Source of the DNA: Palsa-506 sp963836355
Lineage (GTDB): Bacteria; Actinomycetota; Actinomycetes; Streptosporangiales; Streptosporangiaceae
DNA: 64,000 bases
Direction: 5' to 3'
Assembly (NCBI GenBank): GCA_963836355.1
Contig: CAWIJO010000018.1
Location: forward strand, 186,001-250,000
Shown here piece after piece: positions 61,937 to 64,000 of this stretch (positions within the stretch are counted from its first letter, which is position 1; each line of letters opens with the position of its first letter). Under the pieces are notes generated by a model. The model did not search any database and had not been told where the DNA came from. It saw nothing but the letters and a program-made list of their open reading frames with translations. Made by a program: the position numbers and the translations under genes.

Positions 61937-64000
61937 ATGCCGGGGAGATTCAGGCGGCTGACCGCAATCGCGGCCTGCGGACGCAGCATCACCATGCCGC
62001 CGGCAGGCACCCGCAAGGGGGGCAGGCGGCTGCTCGCCGTGACCGTCGCGGTCGTGCTGACCAGCGTCATGTCGGTCACCGTGGTCAAGGTGCCCGCGGC
62101 GCACGCCAGCTGCGGCAATCCCGTCGCGTGCGAGAATGCGCTGCCGGGCACGCCCAAGTCCCAGTGGGACGTGGCGAAAGGAGAGGGCACGACGATCCAG
62201 GGCTTCGCCGACCCGTTCAGCGTCAACGTCGGGCAGACGATCAGCTTCAAGATCCAGTCGCCGGCCACCGCCTATGCGATCGACATCTACCGGATGGGCT
62301 ACTACGGCGGGAACGGCGCGCGCCTGGAGGCCAGCATCACGCCGGACATCGCGGTGTCGCAGAGCAACCAGCCGTCGGCCTGCGACGGCAACACCGCGAC
62401 GGGGCTGGTCGACTGCGGCACCTGGGGCGTGTCCGCAACCTGGAACGTCCCCGCCACGGCCGTCTCCGGTGTCTACTTCGCGCATATCCACCGGACTGAC
62501 GGCAGCAGCGACGAGAACCAGATCCCGTTCGTGGTGACCAGCAACGCGAGCCACTCGAACGTCGTCTTCATGACCGCCGACGAGACCTGGCAGGCGTACA
62601 ACGACTGGGGCGGCTACAGCCTCTACACCGGTACCGCGACCGACACGCCGCACAGCAGCATAGATTCCGGCCGGGCCGTGCAGGTCAGCTACAACCGGCC
62701 GTTCGCGAGCCGCTTTGACACGCCGGGCGGGCAGGACTTCTTCTTCTACGCCGAGTTCCCGATGGTCCAGTTCCTGGAGAAGAACGGCTACGACGTCAGC
62801 TACGTCAGCCAGCAGGACGTCTCCGCCCCGGGAGCTGCCTCGATGCTCGAGCAGCACAAGGTATTCCTGAACGCCGGGCACTCGGAGTACTTCGATGCGG
62901 GCGACCGGGCCAATCTCACGGCGGCCAGGGACGCCGGGGTCAGCCTCGCGTTCTTCACCGGGAACACGATGTGGTGGAAGACCCGGTGGGCGGCGAGCAC
63001 GTACGGCAACGAGGCCAACCGCACGCTGATTACCTACAAGGAGAGCCTGGACAGCGCGCAGACGGATCCGGCTGATCCGCCTACCTGGACCGGGGCGTGG
63101 CGGGATCCGCGGTTCAACACCTCAGGAGACGACGGCGGTCAGCCGGAGAACGCGCTGACCGGGCAGCTCTGGCTGGTCAACTGCTGCTCCTATGCCATGC
63201 AGGTGCCGGCCGCGTACGCCAAGCTGAGGTTCTGGCGGAATACCAGCGTGGCCAGCCTGCAGCCGGGCCAGACCGCCACCATGCCCGGCGAGACGCTGGG
63301 CTACGAGTGGGATTCGGACGTCGACAACGGATCCCGGCCGCCCGGCGAGATCGACATGTCGAAAACCACCGAGAGCGTGTCGCAGCTGCTGCTGACCCCC
63401 AACGAGCAGCTGGGCATGGGTAACGCCACCCACAACCTGACGCTGTACCGCGCCGCCAGCGGTGCGCTGGTCTTCGACGCGGGCACCGTCCAGTGGGCAT
63501 GGGGGCTTGAGTCCGACCATGACGGGGACGCCAGGCACGCGCCCAGCACGGCCATGCAGCAGGCGACCGTCAACCTGCTCGCCGACATGGGCGCCCAGCC
63601 CGCGACGCTTGAAGCGGACCTGGCCCCGGCCACGGCATCGACCGACTCCACCCCGCCGACCTCGGCTATTACCTCGCCGTCAGCCGGCGCCAACTTCAGT
63701 AACGGCAGCGCGGTCACGATCAGCGGCACCGCCACCGACTCCGGCGGCGTCGTGGCAGGCGTCGAGGTGTCCACCGACGGTGGCTCGTCCTGGCATGAGG
63801 CAACGACGATGTCGCCGGCCGGCCAAAACGTCAATTGGAGCTATATGTGGTCGGCCGCGGGCAGCGGCCCCGTGACGATCATGTCCCGGGCAACGGACGA
63901 CAGCGGCAATATCGGGAGTCCTGGATCCGGCGTAGCTGTCACGGTTAACTGCCCATGCGGCCTGTTCGGGAGCAGTTACACCCCGGCGGTCACGTCGGCG
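61937..64000 (+). CDS. Secreted N,N-dimethylformamidase-like protein with Ig and DUF4082-like domains (partial)
   Basis: Open from the ATG at 61937 (or 61994) to the window end, 688 codons without a stop. Signal peptide (LLAVTVAVVLTSVMSVTVVKVPAAHA). Then a domain resembling the large subunit of N,N-dimethylformamidase (SQWDVAKGEGTTIQGFADPF; IDIYRMGYYGGNGAR; VVFMTADETWQAYNDWGGYS; FLNAGHSEYFDAGDRANL; LAFFTGNTMWWKTRW; EWDSDVDNGSRPPGE). After about residue 560 comes an Ig-like segment (PPTSAITSPSAGANFSNGS), and at the edge CPCGLFGSSYTP, the usual opening of DUF4082. Whether it has amidase activity is unknown; the exported multidomain form suggests a role on the cell surface or its polymer. Confidence 0.85.
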   Translation, partial: MPGRFRRLTAIAACGRSITMPPAGTRKGGRRLLAVTVAVVLTSVMSVTVVKVPAAHASCGNPVACENALPGTPKSQWDVAKGEGTTIQGFADPFSVNVGQTISFKIQSPATAYAIDIYRMGYYGGNGARLEASITPDIAVSQSNQPSACDGNTATGLVDCGTWGVSATWNVPATAVSGVYFAHIHRTDGSSDENQIPFVVTSNASHSNVVFMTADETWQAYNDWGGYSLYTGTATDTPHSSIDSGRAVQVSYNRPFASRFDTPGGQDFFFYAEFPMVQFLEKNGYDVSYVSQQDVSAPGAASMLEQHKVFLNAGHSEYFDAGDRANLTAARDAGVSLAFFTGNTMWWKTRWAASTYGNEANRTLITYKESLDSAQTDPADPPTWTGAWRDPRFNTSGDDGGQPENALTGQLWLVNCCSYAMQVPAAYAKLRFWRNTSVASLQPGQTATMPGETLGYEWDSDVDNGSRPPGEIDMSKTTESVSQLLLTPNEQLGMGNATHNLTLYRAASGALVFDAGTVQWAWGLESDHDGDARHAPSTAMQQATVNLLADMGAQPATLEADLAPATASTDSTPPTSAITSPSAGANFSNGSAVTISGTATDSGGVVAGVEVSTDGGSSWHEATTMSPAGQNVNWSYMWSAAGSGPVTIMSRATDDSGNIGSPGSGVAVTVNCPCGLFGSSYTPAVTSA

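Noticed and set aside
1..64000. CRISPR arrays, rRNA genes, riboswitches, replication origins
   Set aside because: No regularly spaced repeats with unique spacers, no rRNA-like segments, no DnaA-box clusters and no recognisable riboswitch core were seen; the only tandem repeats are the 1,369-bp duplication and short G/C repeats.

Overview
This window is high-GC actinobacterial chromosome. The signs are strong GC bias at third codon positions, many GTG/TTG starts, ATGA/GTGA stop-start overlaps, a tRNA-Lys(CTT) without encoded CCA, a low-molecular-weight tyrosine phosphatase coupled to a fructosamine-kinase-family gene, MarR/LuxR/AfsR-type regulators and an HspR-type repressor. A Streptosporangiales-like lineage is plausible, but that is inference.

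Layout. 0-2.5 kb: housekeeping genes and tRNA-Lys. 2.9-8.7 kb: a prepilin peptidase remnant, then a minus-strand type I restriction-modification operon (hsdM-hsdS-hsdR) in which hsdM lacks its 5' part and hsdS and hsdR each carry a frameshift. 8.8-15.9 kb: cupin gene, then a MarR gene divergent from a plus-strand operon (MFS exporter, SnoaL-like protein, membrane protein, ABC ATPase and permease, deazaflavin-type nitroreductase), ending in a decayed ECF sigma locus. 16-24.7 kb: a minus-strand redox/regulatory block in two operons plus a MarR gene. A shared 18-bp box (ATACTTCG-N5-GAACY) precedes both operons and the MarR gene. 24.8-31.2 kb: mobile-element debris (transposase fragments, DUF6431-, DUF5372- and HTH-type IS accessory genes) interleaved with a methyltransferase, a LuxR regulator and broken genes.

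31.2-41.7 kb: a stress/central-metabolism block. It holds a TPP-dependent pyruvate oxidase-like enzyme translationally coupled to a broken enolase-superfamily gene, a MarR regulator with matching 16-bp palindromes (ATTGTC-N4-GACAAT type) on both sides, an SDR-GH15 operon, Hsp20, a J-domain protein with HspR, and a VapBC-type toxin-antitoxin pair with a perfect palindromic operator.

42.2-64 kb: an exopolysaccharide/cell-surface locus. It contains the four dTDP-L-rhamnose genes (rmlA, B, D and convergent rmlC), a nucleotide-sugar dehydrogenase, two glycosyltransferases, two divergent Wzz-like chain-length proteins without a kinase domain, a Wzy/ligase-like polytopic protein, four secreted right-handed beta-helix paralogues (two of them from a recent 1,369-bp tandem duplication), a secreted lysyl-oxidase-fold/Ig protein lacking the copper HxHxH motif, and a secreted N,N-dimethylformamidase-like/Ig protein running off the window. 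Reading: an activated sugar pool feeds glycosyl transfer and polymerisation, and the secreted beta-helix and Ig-rich proteins modify or anchor the polymer outside the cell.

Caveat: at least ten otherwise well-conserved genes, including rmlA, show single-base indels, several in G/C runs. Some breaks may be sequencing or assembly errors rather than real decay. True decay is most convincing for the truncated genes: hsdM, the prepilin peptidase, the ECF sigma factor, the enolase-family gene and the transposases.
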